Of a stretch of DNA of 18,662 bases, positions 11,736-18,662 are shown piece by piece. The position numbers were made by a program, and so were the translations under genes. Source of the DNA: Vulcanimicrobiia bacterium. GTDB taxonomy: Bacteria > Eremiobacterota > Eremiobacteria > Baltobacterales > Baltobacteraceae. The notes below the pieces were generated by a model. It was not told the origin of the DNA and searched no databases. It saw only the letters and a list, made by a program, of their open reading frames with translations. The stretch's first letter is position 1. Each line of letters begins with the position of its first letter. Location: contig JAMXLG010000190.1 in the NCBI GenBank assembly GCA_024281135.1, positions 1 through 18,662 of the forward strand. Reading direction: 5' to 3'.

Positions 11736-14134
11736 CCGTTCACTCCGCTCAGCGTCTTCGTTTGGTGAGCTGCAGTCGTCAGCTCACCTTTTTCTGCTTC
11801 ACTCTTCGGAGTGGGCTCGAGATCGAACGTGACTTTGTTGATGGTGCCGGTGAATCTGAACGGTGATTTGTACGTAGGCGAAACCGGCTTCTTGTTGTCG
11901 CAGCCAATGTCCATGCACGCGTATCCGGAGAAGCGCGCCGGAACCGTATGCTCGTGGCGGACTTCCCCGACGACGGATCCATTTACCAAGAGCCGGCCTT
12001 GGCCGCCGGTACCCGGCTTGGGCGCATCGGCAACAAATTCGAATCGTGCAACAACCGGACCGGCCGGCAGCGGCTTCGATGACGTGACGGTGTAACTTTG
12101 GAGGCCGAGGAGGCTATAGGTGTGATGCAGCTTTCCATCCTGCACGTAGAGTGCGAATCCGCCCAGCGAGTCGGCGTTTGCAACAATCGCGCCTTCGGCA
12201 CCTCCGTCCGGAATGTCGAGATCCGCTTCTATCGCGTACGACGTGCCGTAGACATGCGGAACCATACCGGGATTGATGTTCTCCACGCCGGGATAGAACG
12301 TATATTGCGTCTTTAGCGCTCCTGCGGTCGGCTTGAAACCGAAGAAGGATGCAAAGCCGGCGAGGAGGGGCGTCACGTGGTACTTCTCCGCCTCTTCCCA
12401 GAACAGCGTCTTCAGTTCGTTTAGTTTGTCCGGATATTTCTGCGCAAGGTTACGAGCTTGTGAAAAATCGGTGGATGTGTCGTAGAGCTCCCACGTGTCT
12501 TTGTCCGGATCGTAGTTGTCAGGGCCGAATTTTATCGTGTCTGCAGGGGAGAGTTCCCATGGAATGCGATCGAGCTTACAACTCGCGATCCAGCCGTCTT
12601 TGTACATCGCGCGGTTCGCAAAGATCTCGAAGTATTGCTGAGTGTGACGCTCCGGTGCTTTCGCGTCGTCGAAGGTGTAAGCGAAGCTGACGCCATGCAT
12701 CGGCATCTGTTCGATGCCGTTGACTGTTTTCGGAGCCGGAATCCCTGTAATTTCAAGGATGGTAGGCGTGACGTCATTCAGATGCGTAAATTGTGAACGA
12801 ATACCGCCCTTATCTTTGATCCGCGCGGGCCACGAGATTACCATCGGATCCCGTGTACCGCCGAAGTGCGAAGCGACTTGCTTTCCCCACTGAAACGGCG
12901 TATTTCCGGCCCATGCCCACGCGCACGCAAAATGAGGATCCGTTGCCGCGTCACCCCACGCCTCGATGCCACCGTACACGCCGTTGATGAGCATGAGCTG
13001 TTGTTGCGGCGTAAGTGTAATGCCGTTGAGAACAACCAGCTCGTTGAAGCATCCCGTAGTTGTGCCTTCCATGCTCGAACCGTTGTCGCCGAGAATGTAG
13101 ATGACGACGGTATTGTCCAGCATGCCGGTGTCGTCGATCGCCTGGACGACGCGTCCAACGTTATAGTCGGCGTTTTCTTGGAAGCCTGCATACACTTCCA
13201 TTTGCCGCGCGTAGAGTTGCTTTTCATCCGTTGAGAGTGAATCCCACGCCGGGAACGGATCGGCGCGAGGAGTGAGCTCTGCATCGGGAGGGATGATGCC
13301 GAGTTTCTTTTGCTGCTCGTAAGTTTGCACGCGCAGCGCGTCCCATCCGCCGTCGAACTTTCCTTTGTACTTGTCAGCCCACGCACTTCTTACGTGATGC
13401 GGTGCATGTGTCGCGCCCGTCGAGAAATAGATGAAGAAGGGCTTCTCCGGATCTTGCGATTTTTGCCCGCGAATCCACGTAATGGTCTTGTCCGCCATGG
13501 CATCGGGAAAATAGAATTGTTCGTCTGCCGGCGGTCCGAGAATGGTGTTGTTTTCGGTGATGACCGTATCGTATTGACTCGCTTCGCCGCCGAGAAATCC
13601 CCAGAAATAATCGAAGCCCAGTCCGTTTGGCCAACGGTCGAACGGTCCAGCAGGTCCTTGATGATCGTCCGGCGTTAAGTGCCACTTTCCAAAGGCTGCG
13701 GTGCTGTAGCCGTTGCTGCGCAAAATCTCCGCGATGGATGCGGCGCTCTCCGGCCACGTCGCGTTGTAGCCGGGCCAGCCGCCGGCCATCTCTGCAATGG
13801 ATCCAAAGCCGATGGCATGATGGTTACGTCCTGAAAGCAGTGCGGCGCGGCTCGGTGAGCACAGCGCGGTAACGTGAAAGCGATTGTAACGCAGGCCTTG
13901 TTGCGCAAGACGCTCGAGCGTCGGGGTCGCGATCGGCCCACCGTACGTCGATGCATTTCCAAAGCCGGCGTCGTCTATGAGGACGAGCAGAATGTTCGGG
14001 GCGCCTTCAGGCGCGCGAACTGGAGTCGGATAATCCGGAACGCTTCCGGCAAGCGTGCGGTTCGCCACGCCTTTGAACGGGCGATCCGGAATCGGTAACG
14101 AAGTTCGATCGAGAGTTCCGTCGGACGAAGCCAT
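11732..14134 (-). CDS. Large type I arylsulfatase (CSPSR active site) with C-terminal beta domain
   Basis: This encodes an 800-aa sulfatase, the size of the long arylsulfatases of mycobacteria and proteobacteria (about 780 aa). Asp54-Asp55 in VLIDDAGFG bind the metal, Cys92 in ALCSPSRAALLSGRNHH is the formylglycine residue (canonical C-x-P-S-R), FGKWHLTPD provides the K-x-H, and ILGDNGSSMEG the later Asp-Asn pair. The catalytic part runs to about residue 590. The last 180 residues are a lectin-like beta domain (Y-A-I-E-A-D-L-D-I-P, then GGFALYVQDGKLHHTYSLLG, then FRFTGTINKVTFDLEP). There is no signal peptide, only a Ser/Thr/Pro-rich N-terminus, so a cytoplasmic enzyme activated by the FGE in this locus is likely. 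AAAGG lies 9-10 nt upstream of the ATG. Its stop overlaps the stop of the convergent DUF6582-like gene. Confidence 0.93.
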   Translation of the reverse strand: MASSDGTLDRTSLPIPDRPFKGVANRTLAGSVPDYPTPVRAPEGAPNILLVLIDDAGFGNASTYGGPIATPTLERLAQQGLRYNRFHVTALCSPSRAALLSGRNHHAIGFGSIAEMAGGWPGYNATWPESAASIAEILRSNGYSTAAFGKWHLTPDDHQGPAGPFDRWPNGLGFDYFWGFLGGEASQYDTVITENNTILGPPADEQFYFPDAMADKTITWIRGQKSQDPEKPFFIYFSTGATHAPHHVRSAWADKYKGKFDGGWDALRVQTYEQQKKLGIIPPDAELTPRADPFPAWDSLSTDEKQLYARQMEVYAGFQENADYNVGRVVQAIDDTGMLDNTVVIYILGDNGSSMEGTTTGCFNELVVLNGITLTPQQQLMLINGVYGGIEAWGDAATDPHFACAWAWAGNTPFQWGKQVASHFGGTRDPMVISWPARIKDKGGIRSQFTHLNDVTPTILEITGIPAPKTVNGIEQMPMHGVSFAYTFDDAKAPERHTQQYFEIFANRAMYKDGWIASCKLDRIPWELSPADTIKFGPDNYDPDKDTWELYDTSTDFSQARNLAQKYPDKLNELKTLFWEEAEKYHVTPLLAGFASFFGFKPTAGALKTQYTFYPGVENINPGMVPHVYGTSYAIEADLDIPDGGAEGAIVANADSLGGFALYVQDGKLHHTYSLLGLQSYTVTSSKPLPAGPVVARFEFVADAPKPGTGGQGRLLVNGSVVGEVRHEHTVPARFSGYACMDIGCDNKKPVSPTYKSPFRFTGTINKVTFDLEPTPKSEAEKGELTTAAHQTKTLSGVNG

Positions 14135-14292
14135 GCACTCGGCCTTTCAGAGACGAGAGGTTTATGGCTTCAAGTCTAGGCCCTATTGCGAGGCTACGTT
14201 ATCCCGAACGTGCGCCGGTACCGTATTCTGGTTTTCAGCACCCATGCATTTTTTGGAATACGTGCGCTCCGTTCACATGAGAGAATTATGCT

Positions 14293-14688
14293 ATGAACGG
14301 AACCAAGCAATTGCTTTGGATTTCAGCCGGCGTGGAAGCCGTGACGGGCATCTTCGCCGTTGCGGCTCCGTCTGTGCTGGTTTGGCTGGTATGGGCGGTA
14401 CCGCTCACGGTGGGGGGCAATCTTGTCGCCCGGGTTGCGGGAATTGCGCTTATCTGCCTCGCGATTGCGTGCTGGCCGTCGAGAAGCTTTCACAATGAAA
14501 CCTCCTCGGTTCGGGCGCTGCTCGCTTACAACGTGTTGGTCGCCGCGTTCTTGATCATTATCGGCATTCGCACGCCGTTTGTCGGCGTGTTACTCTGGCT
14601 TGTCGCTGTGTTTCATTTCGTGATGAGCGTGTTGTTTGTTCTCGCGTGGAGGCGCGCGCGATCCGCTGCCTCACCGGCATCGACGTAA
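14293..14688 (+). CDS. Small four-helix membrane protein, unknown
   Basis: This encodes a 131-aa protein with four predicted membrane segments at about residues 8-34, 40-61, 76-94 and 97-117, and a short basic tail WRRARSAASPAST. It has no catalytic or binding signature that I recognise. Its ATG follows an AT-rich leader with GAGAGAATT about 8 nt upstream, a weak ribosome-binding site. It is divergent from the large sulfatase gene (158 nt between starts), and its 3' end leads into operator-like repeats before the FecR-type gene, so it is probably a single-gene unit. It could be a small integral membrane protein of a stress response, but nothing in the sequence fixes that. Confidence 0.65.
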   Translation: MNGTKQLLWISAGVEAVTGIFAVAAPSVLVWLVWAVPLTVGGNLVARVAGIALICLAIACWPSRSFHNETSSVRALLAYNVLVAAFLIIIGIRTPFVGVLLWLVAVFHFVMSVLFVLAWRRARSAASPAST

Positions 14689-14693
14689 TCTAC

Positions 14694-14719
14694 AAACGAT
14701 TAAACGATTCTAATCGTTT
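14694..14719. promoter_or_regulatory. Two direct and one inverted AAACGATT repeats upstream of the FecR-type gene
   Basis: AAACGATT occurs at 14694-14701 and again directly at 14702-14709; after CT its inverted copy AATCGTTT sits at 14712-14719. The last two form a perfect 8-bp-arm palindrome. It lies 6 nt after the stop of the preceding gene, so it might also help end transcription, but there is no T run. Operator is the more likely reading. Confidence 0.45.
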
Positions 14720-14751
14720 CGCAGTGTCTATCAACGAACGTTCCACGTATT

Positions 14752-14763
14752 GTCAACGTTGAC
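14752..14763. promoter_or_regulatory. Perfect 12-bp palindrome GTCAACGTTGAC
   Basis: This is an uninterrupted palindrome 44-55 nt upstream of the ATG of the FecR-type gene, 33 nt after the AAACGATT repeats. It is in the promoter zone, with TTGTCA overlapping it and TTATAC about 20 nt further on, a spacing too long for a standard promoter. It is a candidate regulator site. Confidence 0.4.
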
Positions 14764-14806
14764 GTTTGTACTTGGTTATACAACAACTAACAACAGGGGA
14801 GTAACC

Positions 14807-16597
14807 ATGGCTCACCCGTCTATTTATCGCGTCCTTTTAATCGGTCTATCATTCAGCGTAACTTTAGGAACTCTCACATTCGTCTCGTCCCCCGCCAGAG
14901 CGGATGACGATGACGGCGCCGCGCCGGGCGTCGCGCGCATCAGTGCGACCGAAGGTGACGTTGCGCTCAAACATAGCGCTGACGACTCCAACGTCGCGGC
15001 CGTTACGAACGCCCCGGTAGAAGCCGGTGATTATCTTTCGACGGGCAGCGACGGCTTAGCCGAAATTCAGCTCGACGCCAATGACGTGCTGCGCGCTAAT
15101 AGCAGCGCGCAACTGCGTTTTACGCGCCTCGACGGCTCTTCGGACGTTGCTCAGCTGGCCGAAGGTACCGTTGAATTGCGTACGTTCGATGGATACCGTG
15201 ACCACGTCACGGTGCAAACGCCGTCGGTGGACGTGAGTCCTGACCAGCCCGGCGGATACATCATCGCCGTCGAAGCGAATGGAGACACGGAGGTTACCGC
15301 ACGCACCGGCAGCGTGACTGTCAGTACGCCCCAGGGCTCGCAGCAATTGCAGCCCGGCAGAACGATGGAAATTGCCGGCAACGCCAACGATCCGCAATTC
15401 CAATTCGTCGATACTGTCGCATCGAATAGCTTCGACACCTGGAACGACGATCGCGATCGCGAGTTGCTGCAAGTCGCGAGCCTCGCGCCATACGAGTATA
15501 TGAACGACGACATCGTTGGCGCAGACGATCTAGACCAAGACGGACGTTGGATCAGCACACCGCAGTATGGTGAGGTATGGCGGCCCAATGACGTCGCGGC
15601 AAACTGGACGCCGTACAGCAACGGTTCGTGGGCGTACGAGCCATACTACGGGTACACGTGGGTCGCAGCCGAGCCGTGGGGCTGGGCACCGTATCACTAC
15701 GGCCGCTGGTTCTTCCAACCCGGAATCGGATGGGCGTGGGCTCCCGGTCCTCGCATCGTGAGACCCGTCTGGTCACCCGCACTTGTCGCGTTCTTCGGAT
15801 TCGGCGGCGGCGGCGTGTCGCTCGGTTTCGGGAACATCGGTTGGGTGCCACTTGCTCCCGGCGAGCCAATCCATCGCTGGTGGGGCGGCGGCAACACGAT
15901 CGTCTACAACAATACGGTCGTCATCAACAACTACCACAACTACAATCGCGGAATCGTTGCCATGCCGGTCACACGCTGGCAGAACGGTGATTTTGCGCGC
16001 ATCGTTCACTACGAACCGCGCAACGTCGTAAACGTCCACGTTATCGCCGGACGAATCCCGCTCGCGCCGACTCACGAGAACTACAGGTTCGCGCCGCGCG
16101 AAACGCGTGTGACGATTGCACAGACAAACTATCAGCGCTTCGTCTCGCGTCCCGTTATGCGAGCGCCGGTGCAGCAGCAGACGCGAGCCACATGGCAGCG
16201 GTTCGGAGCTGCTCCTGCTCCGGCGCGTAGCACCATGACGGTCGCGCAAAGCCACACCTCTACGCCGGCAGCCGCGAATGCAACGGCACCGGCAACCAGA
16301 ACGACGTGGCAGCGTTTCGGTAACTCGACCGTCGAACATCCGCAACGCACGTACCAGCAGACGACCTACGCGCGACAGCTACAAACACACGCGCTTCAAC
16401 AACCAACGTTCGCTCGTCAACAACCAACGCACAATCGCCAAGAAGCACCGTCCGTTCGCCGCGCGGCGACCTATCAACGTCAACAGCCCGCGCGTGAACG
16501 TGCACAACCCGTTCAACGCGAGGCGCCGCGCGAGCGGCAAGCGCCACACGAGTCATCTCCGCCGCACAAGCCTACACGACCCGGCAGGATGAGGTAA
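14807..16597 (+). CDS. Secreted FecR-like / DUF6600-like tryptophan-rich protein with Gln/Arg-rich tail
   Basis: This encodes a 596-aa protein. Residues 1-32 are a signal peptide ending S-S-P-A-R-A, then Asp-rich. Residues about 42-195 resemble a FecR-type beta domain (GVARISATEGDVALKHS, then GDYLSTGSDGLAEIQLD). Residues about 248-315 are an aromatic repeat segment (GRWISTPQYGEVWRP, then WTPYSNGSWAYEP, then WGWAPYHYGRW) like DUF6600-type proteins. Residues 320-430 are Gly, Asn and Trp rich. From about 435 to the end it is low complexity, rich in Gln, Arg, Ala and Pro, with the unit TWQRFG appearing twice. Localisation outside the cytoplasm is well supported; function is unknown, though FecR domains in similar proteins are thought to bind peptidoglycan or act as structural modules. 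ATG 14807 has AGGGGAG 5 nt upstream; a start 19 codons earlier lacks this. Confidence 0.8.
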   Translation: MAHPSIYRVLLIGLSFSVTLGTLTFVSSPARADDDDGAAPGVARISATEGDVALKHSADDSNVAAVTNAPVEAGDYLSTGSDGLAEIQLDANDVLRANSSAQLRFTRLDGSSDVAQLAEGTVELRTFDGYRDHVTVQTPSVDVSPDQPGGYIIAVEANGDTEVTARTGSVTVSTPQGSQQLQPGRTMEIAGNANDPQFQFVDTVASNSFDTWNDDRDRELLQVASLAPYEYMNDDIVGADDLDQDGRWISTPQYGEVWRPNDVAANWTPYSNGSWAYEPYYGYTWVAAEPWGWAPYHYGRWFFQPGIGWAWAPGPRIVRPVWSPALVAFFGFGGGGVSLGFGNIGWVPLAPGEPIHRWWGGGNTIVYNNTVVINNYHNYNRGIVAMPVTRWQNGDFARIVHYEPRNVVNVHVIAGRIPLAPTHENYRFAPRETRVTIAQTNYQRFVSRPVMRAPVQQQTRATWQRFGAAPAPARSTMTVAQSHTSTPAAANATAPATRTTWQRFGNSTVEHPQRTYQQTTYARQLQTHALQQPTFARQQPTHNRQEAPSVRRAATYQRQQPARERAQPVQREAPRERQAPHESSPPHKPTRPGRMR

Positions 16598-16613
16598 CGA
16601 ACAACACACCACG

Positions 16614-16644
16614 ATGAGGCGTCGCTCTTAGAGCGTCGCCTCAT
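16614..16644 (+). terminator. Long imperfect hairpin after the FecR-type gene
   Basis: ATGAGGCG (16614-16621) pairs with CGCCTCAT (16637-16644), then a T-T mismatch, then CGCTC with GAGCG around a TTA loop: 13 pairs with a 3-nt loop. It lies 16 nt after the stop and 33 nt before the next ATG. The T run after it is poor (TCGGCATCTTC), so it may be a weak terminator, an mRNA-stabilising stem or an attenuator for the next gene. Confidence 0.55.
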
Positions 16645-16676
16645 TCGGCATCTTCAAACCCATGTGAGGCAAAACC

Positions 16677-17177
16677 ATGCGAAAGGCAATTGGACTCTTA
16701 GCGGCGTTCCTCATAACCGGAACGCCGATCGACTCGGCGGCACAGGTCAATTCAGGACCGGCTCCGGCGGACGAATACTTCGGAGCGTTGCATCAAAGCA
16801 TCTTGGAGATTCGCAACCGTCTGGATCGTTTAGAGAGCCGGGCGGATTTCGAGATGTACGACTCCGATATCGTTCACGAAATCGACGATGTAACAGCATC
16901 GATTCTCGATTGGCAGCGGCAGTATCCGAACGATCCGTGGTTGCCGCACTGCTTTGCTCGTGCATTGCGTCAGTATCATCGGGCGGGAGCGTCCACGTCA
17001 CCACGCGCCGTTGAAGCGCTCGCCGTTATGCGCCGGAATTATCCAAATTCGGATGAGACTGCGCGAACAGTTGCGCTGATGGGCGGTGCGCCGTTGAACG
17101 GCGACGGCGGCGGCGTGTGGATGCGCTTTGATTCAATGCGGAGCGCCGACGGCAACGGTCAGCCGCCGAACGACTGA
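16677..17177 (+). CDS. Small secreted helical protein, unknown
   Basis: This encodes a 166-aa protein. Residues 1-22 are a signal peptide (MRKAIGLLAAFLITGTPI, then DSAAQ). The mature part is helical (EYFGALHQSILEIRNRLDRLESRADFEMY, then IVHEIDDVTASILDWQRQYP) with no cysteine-rich or catalytic motif; a stretch resembling tetratricopeptide-type helices (DPWLPHCFARALRQYHRA, then AVEALAVMRRNYPNSDE) suggests a short TPR-like scaffold, as inference. The C-terminus is disordered and Gly/Asp rich. The ATG has GAGG 7 nt upstream. It follows the FecR-type gene by 79 nt with a hairpin between, so it could be co-transcribed and form part of the same extracytoplasmic unit. It converges on arsC with 9 nt between the stop codons. 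Confidence 0.7.
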   Translation: MRKAIGLLAAFLITGTPIDSAAQVNSGPAPADEYFGALHQSILEIRNRLDRLESRADFEMYDSDIVHEIDDVTASILDWQRQYPNDPWLPHCFARALRQYHRAGASTSPRAVEALAVMRRNYPNSDETARTVALMGGAPLNGDGGGVWMRFDSMRSADGNGQPPND

Positions 17178-17186
17178 TGCCGCGTC

Positions 17187-17618
17187 TCAAACGAGCGCGT
17201 TCGCCCACTGTTCGACCTTTTCGCGAATTCGATCGCGAACCGAACGGACGTTAGCCATGATCGCATCGTCGCTTCCGGCGAATTTCGACGGATCGAAGAA
17301 GTGCCAGTTGATGCGCTTGCCCTGCGCTGGAAAGATGGGGCAAGGTTCCGCGTCGGATTCCTGACATACTGTAAATACGTAGTCGTACTTTCGATTGGTA
17401 ATCTGAGCGTCGTGCACGCTCTTGGTCGTATTTCTGCTGATATCGATGCCGGCTTCGTTCATGGCGCGGACAACATACGGATTGAGCGTTCCCGGCATTA
17501 ATCCCGCGCTATAGACGTTGAATCGATCTCCTGCGATCCTTTTGAGGAACGCTTCTGCCATTTGGCTTCGGGCGCTGTTATGGATGCAGATAAAAAGCAC
17601 GTTCGGCTTTTCATTCAT
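17187..17618 (-). CDS. arsC: Arsenate reductase, thioredoxin-coupled low-molecular-weight phosphatase type
   Basis: This encodes a 143-aa protein that reduces arsenate to arsenite in the cytoplasm. The P-loop FICIHNSARSQMAEAF holds the catalytic C11-X5-R17-S18; Cys85 and Cys93 in TVCQESDAEPCP correspond to the second and third redox cysteines of the S. aureus pI258 ArsC relay, and Asp109 in the FFDPSKF loop is the general acid. The full triad of cysteines argues for arsenate reduction with thioredoxin rather than plain tyrosine phosphatase activity. The ATG at 17618 overlaps the stop of the aquaglyceroporin gene in ATGAATGA (8 nt). The frame is open upstream but only as a shadow of that gene. 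It is the last gene of the operon arsI, aquaglyceroporin, arsC. Confidence 0.92.
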   Translation of the reverse strand: MNEKPNVLFICIHNSARSQMAEAFLKRIAGDRFNVYSAGLMPGTLNPYVVRAMNEAGIDISRNTTKSVHDAQITNRKYDYVFTVCQESDAEPCPIFPAQGKRINWHFFDPSKFAGSDDAIMANVRSVRDRIREKVEQWANALV

Positions 17619-18303
17619 GAGCGATGACGACATTCTTTGCTTCGGCGAGACTGACGGGTGCAAGCCATGTGAAGAGCGCGGTTGCAACGAACGCTCCCGC
17701 GAGTTGTGCGATGATGAATGGAACCACGTCGGGCGGCCGGATGCCGGCGAACGTATTCGTAAGGGAGCGCGCAATCGTCACTGCCGGATTCGCAAATGAC
17801 GTGGATGCCGTGAACCAATATGCCGCGACGATGTAACCGGCAACTGCGAACGCCGTGTAAGGTGACTTGAATCGCACGCATCCCCAAATAACGGTCAACA
17901 GACCAAACGTTGCGATGAACTCCGCGAACCACTGCGCCGGGCCGCTTCGCGGATGATGCGACGCGAAGAAGAGGGGAAGGCCAAACATAAGATGCGCAAC
18001 GGCGACCCCCAAGACGGCGCCAAAAACCTGCGCGACGACGTAGGTGAAACATTCGATTGCAGTGAGACCGCCTCGGACGAGATCAGAGATCGAAACGGCC
18101 GGGTTCAAGTGCGCGCCGGATATCGGACCGAAGGCGACAATGAGGCACATGAGCGCACCACCGGTCGCAATCGAGTTTGCTAGGAGCGCAAGCGCGATGT
18201 TTCCCCCGGAGAGACGTTCGGCCATGATCCCGGATCCGACGATTGCAGTAAGCAGTAGCGCCGTCCCAGCTGCTTCCGCGACTGCACGTTTTACGAGCAG
18301 CAC
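17611..18303 (-). CDS. aqpS: MIP-family aquaglyceroporin of an arsenic operon (AqpS-like)
   Basis: This encodes a 230-aa, six-helix channel of typical aquaporin length. Both pore signatures are present: GAHLNPAVSISD (Asn67-Pro68-Ala69) and SFANPAVTIARS (Asn172-Pro173-Ala174). Channels of this group next to arsC replace arsenite pumps in some bacteria (Sinorhizobium AqpS) by letting As(III) leave down its gradient. Placing it between arsI and arsC supports that role, but selectivity is not visible here. The start is a GTG at 18303: translation from there gives the normal MIP N-terminus (LLVKRAVAEAAGTALLLTA), and it overlaps the arsI end by 13 nt; the 37 codons upstream are basic shadow sequence of arsI. 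Its stop overlaps the arsC start by 8 nt. The gene symbol is by context. Confidence 0.88.
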   Translation of the reverse strand: MLLVKRAVAEAAGTALLLTAIVGSGIMAERLSGGNIALALLANSIATGGALMCLIVAFGPISGAHLNPAVSISDLVRGGLTAIECFTYVVAQVFGAVLGVAVAHLMFGLPLFFASHHPRSGPAQWFAEFIATFGLLTVIWGCVRFKSPYTAFAVAGYIVAAYWFTASTSFANPAVTIARSLTNTFAGIRPPDVVPFIIAQLAGAFVATALFTWLAPVSLAEAKNVVIAHE

Positions 18304-18662
18304 TGCATCGTTTCTGAATTGCGTTCTTCCGTATCTTCGTGTACGGTATAAACTTCCCAACGGCGTCCTTCCGGATCGCTTGCCCATACTTTGGTTTGAT
18401 TGGCATAGCAACACGTGTCCTCGCGCTCGATTGATTCCGCAAGACCGGCGCGTTCAAGACGTTCGATCGCGCGCTCGACGTCGTCGACGGAATCCACGTA
18501 GATTCCGTAGTGCACGCCGGATGTTGACGGCAGCTCGTCATCGAGATCGAGCGCAAGTTCCAGCCCGGGATCGTCGGTGATAAAAAGCGCATAGTCGTCG
18601 CGTACTTTTGCTGGCTTAGTTTCGAGGAGCGTCGAGTAGAAAGTGATGCTCTTCTCGAGATC
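18291..18662 (-). CDS. arsI: ArsI-type C-As lyase (CadI/VOC family), 5' end beyond the window
   Basis: The visible 123 residues are the C-terminal four-fifths of a vicinal-oxygen-chelate protein; about 25-35 N-terminal residues, including the first metal ligand, lie off the right edge. Key features match ArsI, the Fe(II)-dependent dioxygenase that splits the C-As bond of methylarsenite: the His of S-G-V-H-Y-G-I-Y, the vicinal cysteine pair in REDTCCYANQTKVWASDPEG that holds the arsenical, and the Glu of RRWEVYTV. The tail ends with another Cys pair, Q-C-C-S. This enzyme would turn toxic methylarsenite into As(III), which the next gene product could let out. The stop at 18291 overlaps the aquaglyceroporin start by 13 nt. 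Confidence 0.88.
   Translation of the reverse strand, partial: DLEKSITFYSTLLETKPAKVRDDYALFITDDPGLELALDLDDELPSTSGVHYGIYVDSVDDVERAIERLERAGLAESIEREDTCCYANQTKVWASDPEGRRWEVYTVHEDTEERNSETMQCCS

Noticed and set aside
17619..17774. N-terminal extension of arsC by 52 codons
   Set aside because: It is a shadow of the aquaglyceroporin coding frame; the normal ArsC N-terminus begins at ATG 17618.
1..18662. Mobile element, prophage or defence island
   Set aside because: No transposase, integrase, phage structural gene, long terminal repeat or restriction/CRISPR gene could be found in any frame.

Overview
This 18.7 kb window comes from a bacterial chromosome of moderately high GC. Genes are packed tightly on both strands, often overlapping by 4 to 23 nt, with short intergenic gaps. 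No rRNA, tRNA, CRISPR array, transposase or phage gene is visible, and no gene-free stretch exceeds about 165 nt. Lineage is inferred, not shown: the mix of copper-amine-oxidase-N domain surface proteins, FecR/tryptophan-rich secreted proteins, Lys/Arg/Ala-rich histone-like tails and mycobacterial-type sulfatases would fit an environmental soil phylum such as Eremiobacterota (WPS-2), or possibly Acidobacteria or Chloroflexi.

Layout. (1) 1-3010: the 3' end of an unknown gene; a bidirectional terminator; a leftward histone-H1-like gene with a clear sigma-70-type promoter; two rightward secreted proteins (a small beta-rich protein and a copper-amine-oxidase-N/proline-linker protein); a leftward STAS-domain anti-anti-sigma-like protein. 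(2) 3174-5722: a four-gene rightward operon in which every gene overlaps the next: a secreted glycine-zipper protein, a protein I tentatively read as CYTH/triphosphate-tunnel-like, and the two halves of a split chromate (CHR) transporter. (3) 5727-6639: a leftward overlapping pair, a secreted unknown and a DUF202 membrane protein. (4) 6748-8360: a rightward BASS-like carrier and a TRIC-type channel homologue, coupled by a GTGA overlap. (5) 8510-14134: a sulfatase locus: a 55-aa zinc-ribbon protein, a formylglycine-generating enzyme (FGE) with both catalytic cysteines, a 506-aa sulfatase with a CTAGR site and an 800-aa sulfatase with a CSPSR site. Between the sulfatases lies a rightward DUF6582-like protein with a second histone-like basic tail. 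(6) 14293-17177: a small four-helix membrane protein, a FecR/DUF6600-like secreted protein behind operator-like repeats, and a small secreted unknown. (7) 17187-18662: a leftward arsenic operon, arsI (cut by the edge), an aquaglyceroporin and thioredoxin-type arsC, all overlapping.

How they work together: FGE would convert the active-site cysteine of both sulfatases to formylglycine, and neither sulfatase has a signal peptide, so maturation and action are probably cytoplasmic. In the arsenic operon ArsI would demethylate methylarsenite, ArsC would reduce arsenate, and both would feed As(III) to the aquaglyceroporin for downhill exit. The chromate transporter, BASS carrier and TRIC homologue add ion traffic. 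The most distinctive signals are the overlapping operon joining a CYTH-like protein to a split chromate transporter, the 10-bp-phased repeats over the histone-like gene promoter, the histone-like tail on the DUF6582-like protein, and the uncatalogued zinc ribbon beside FGE.
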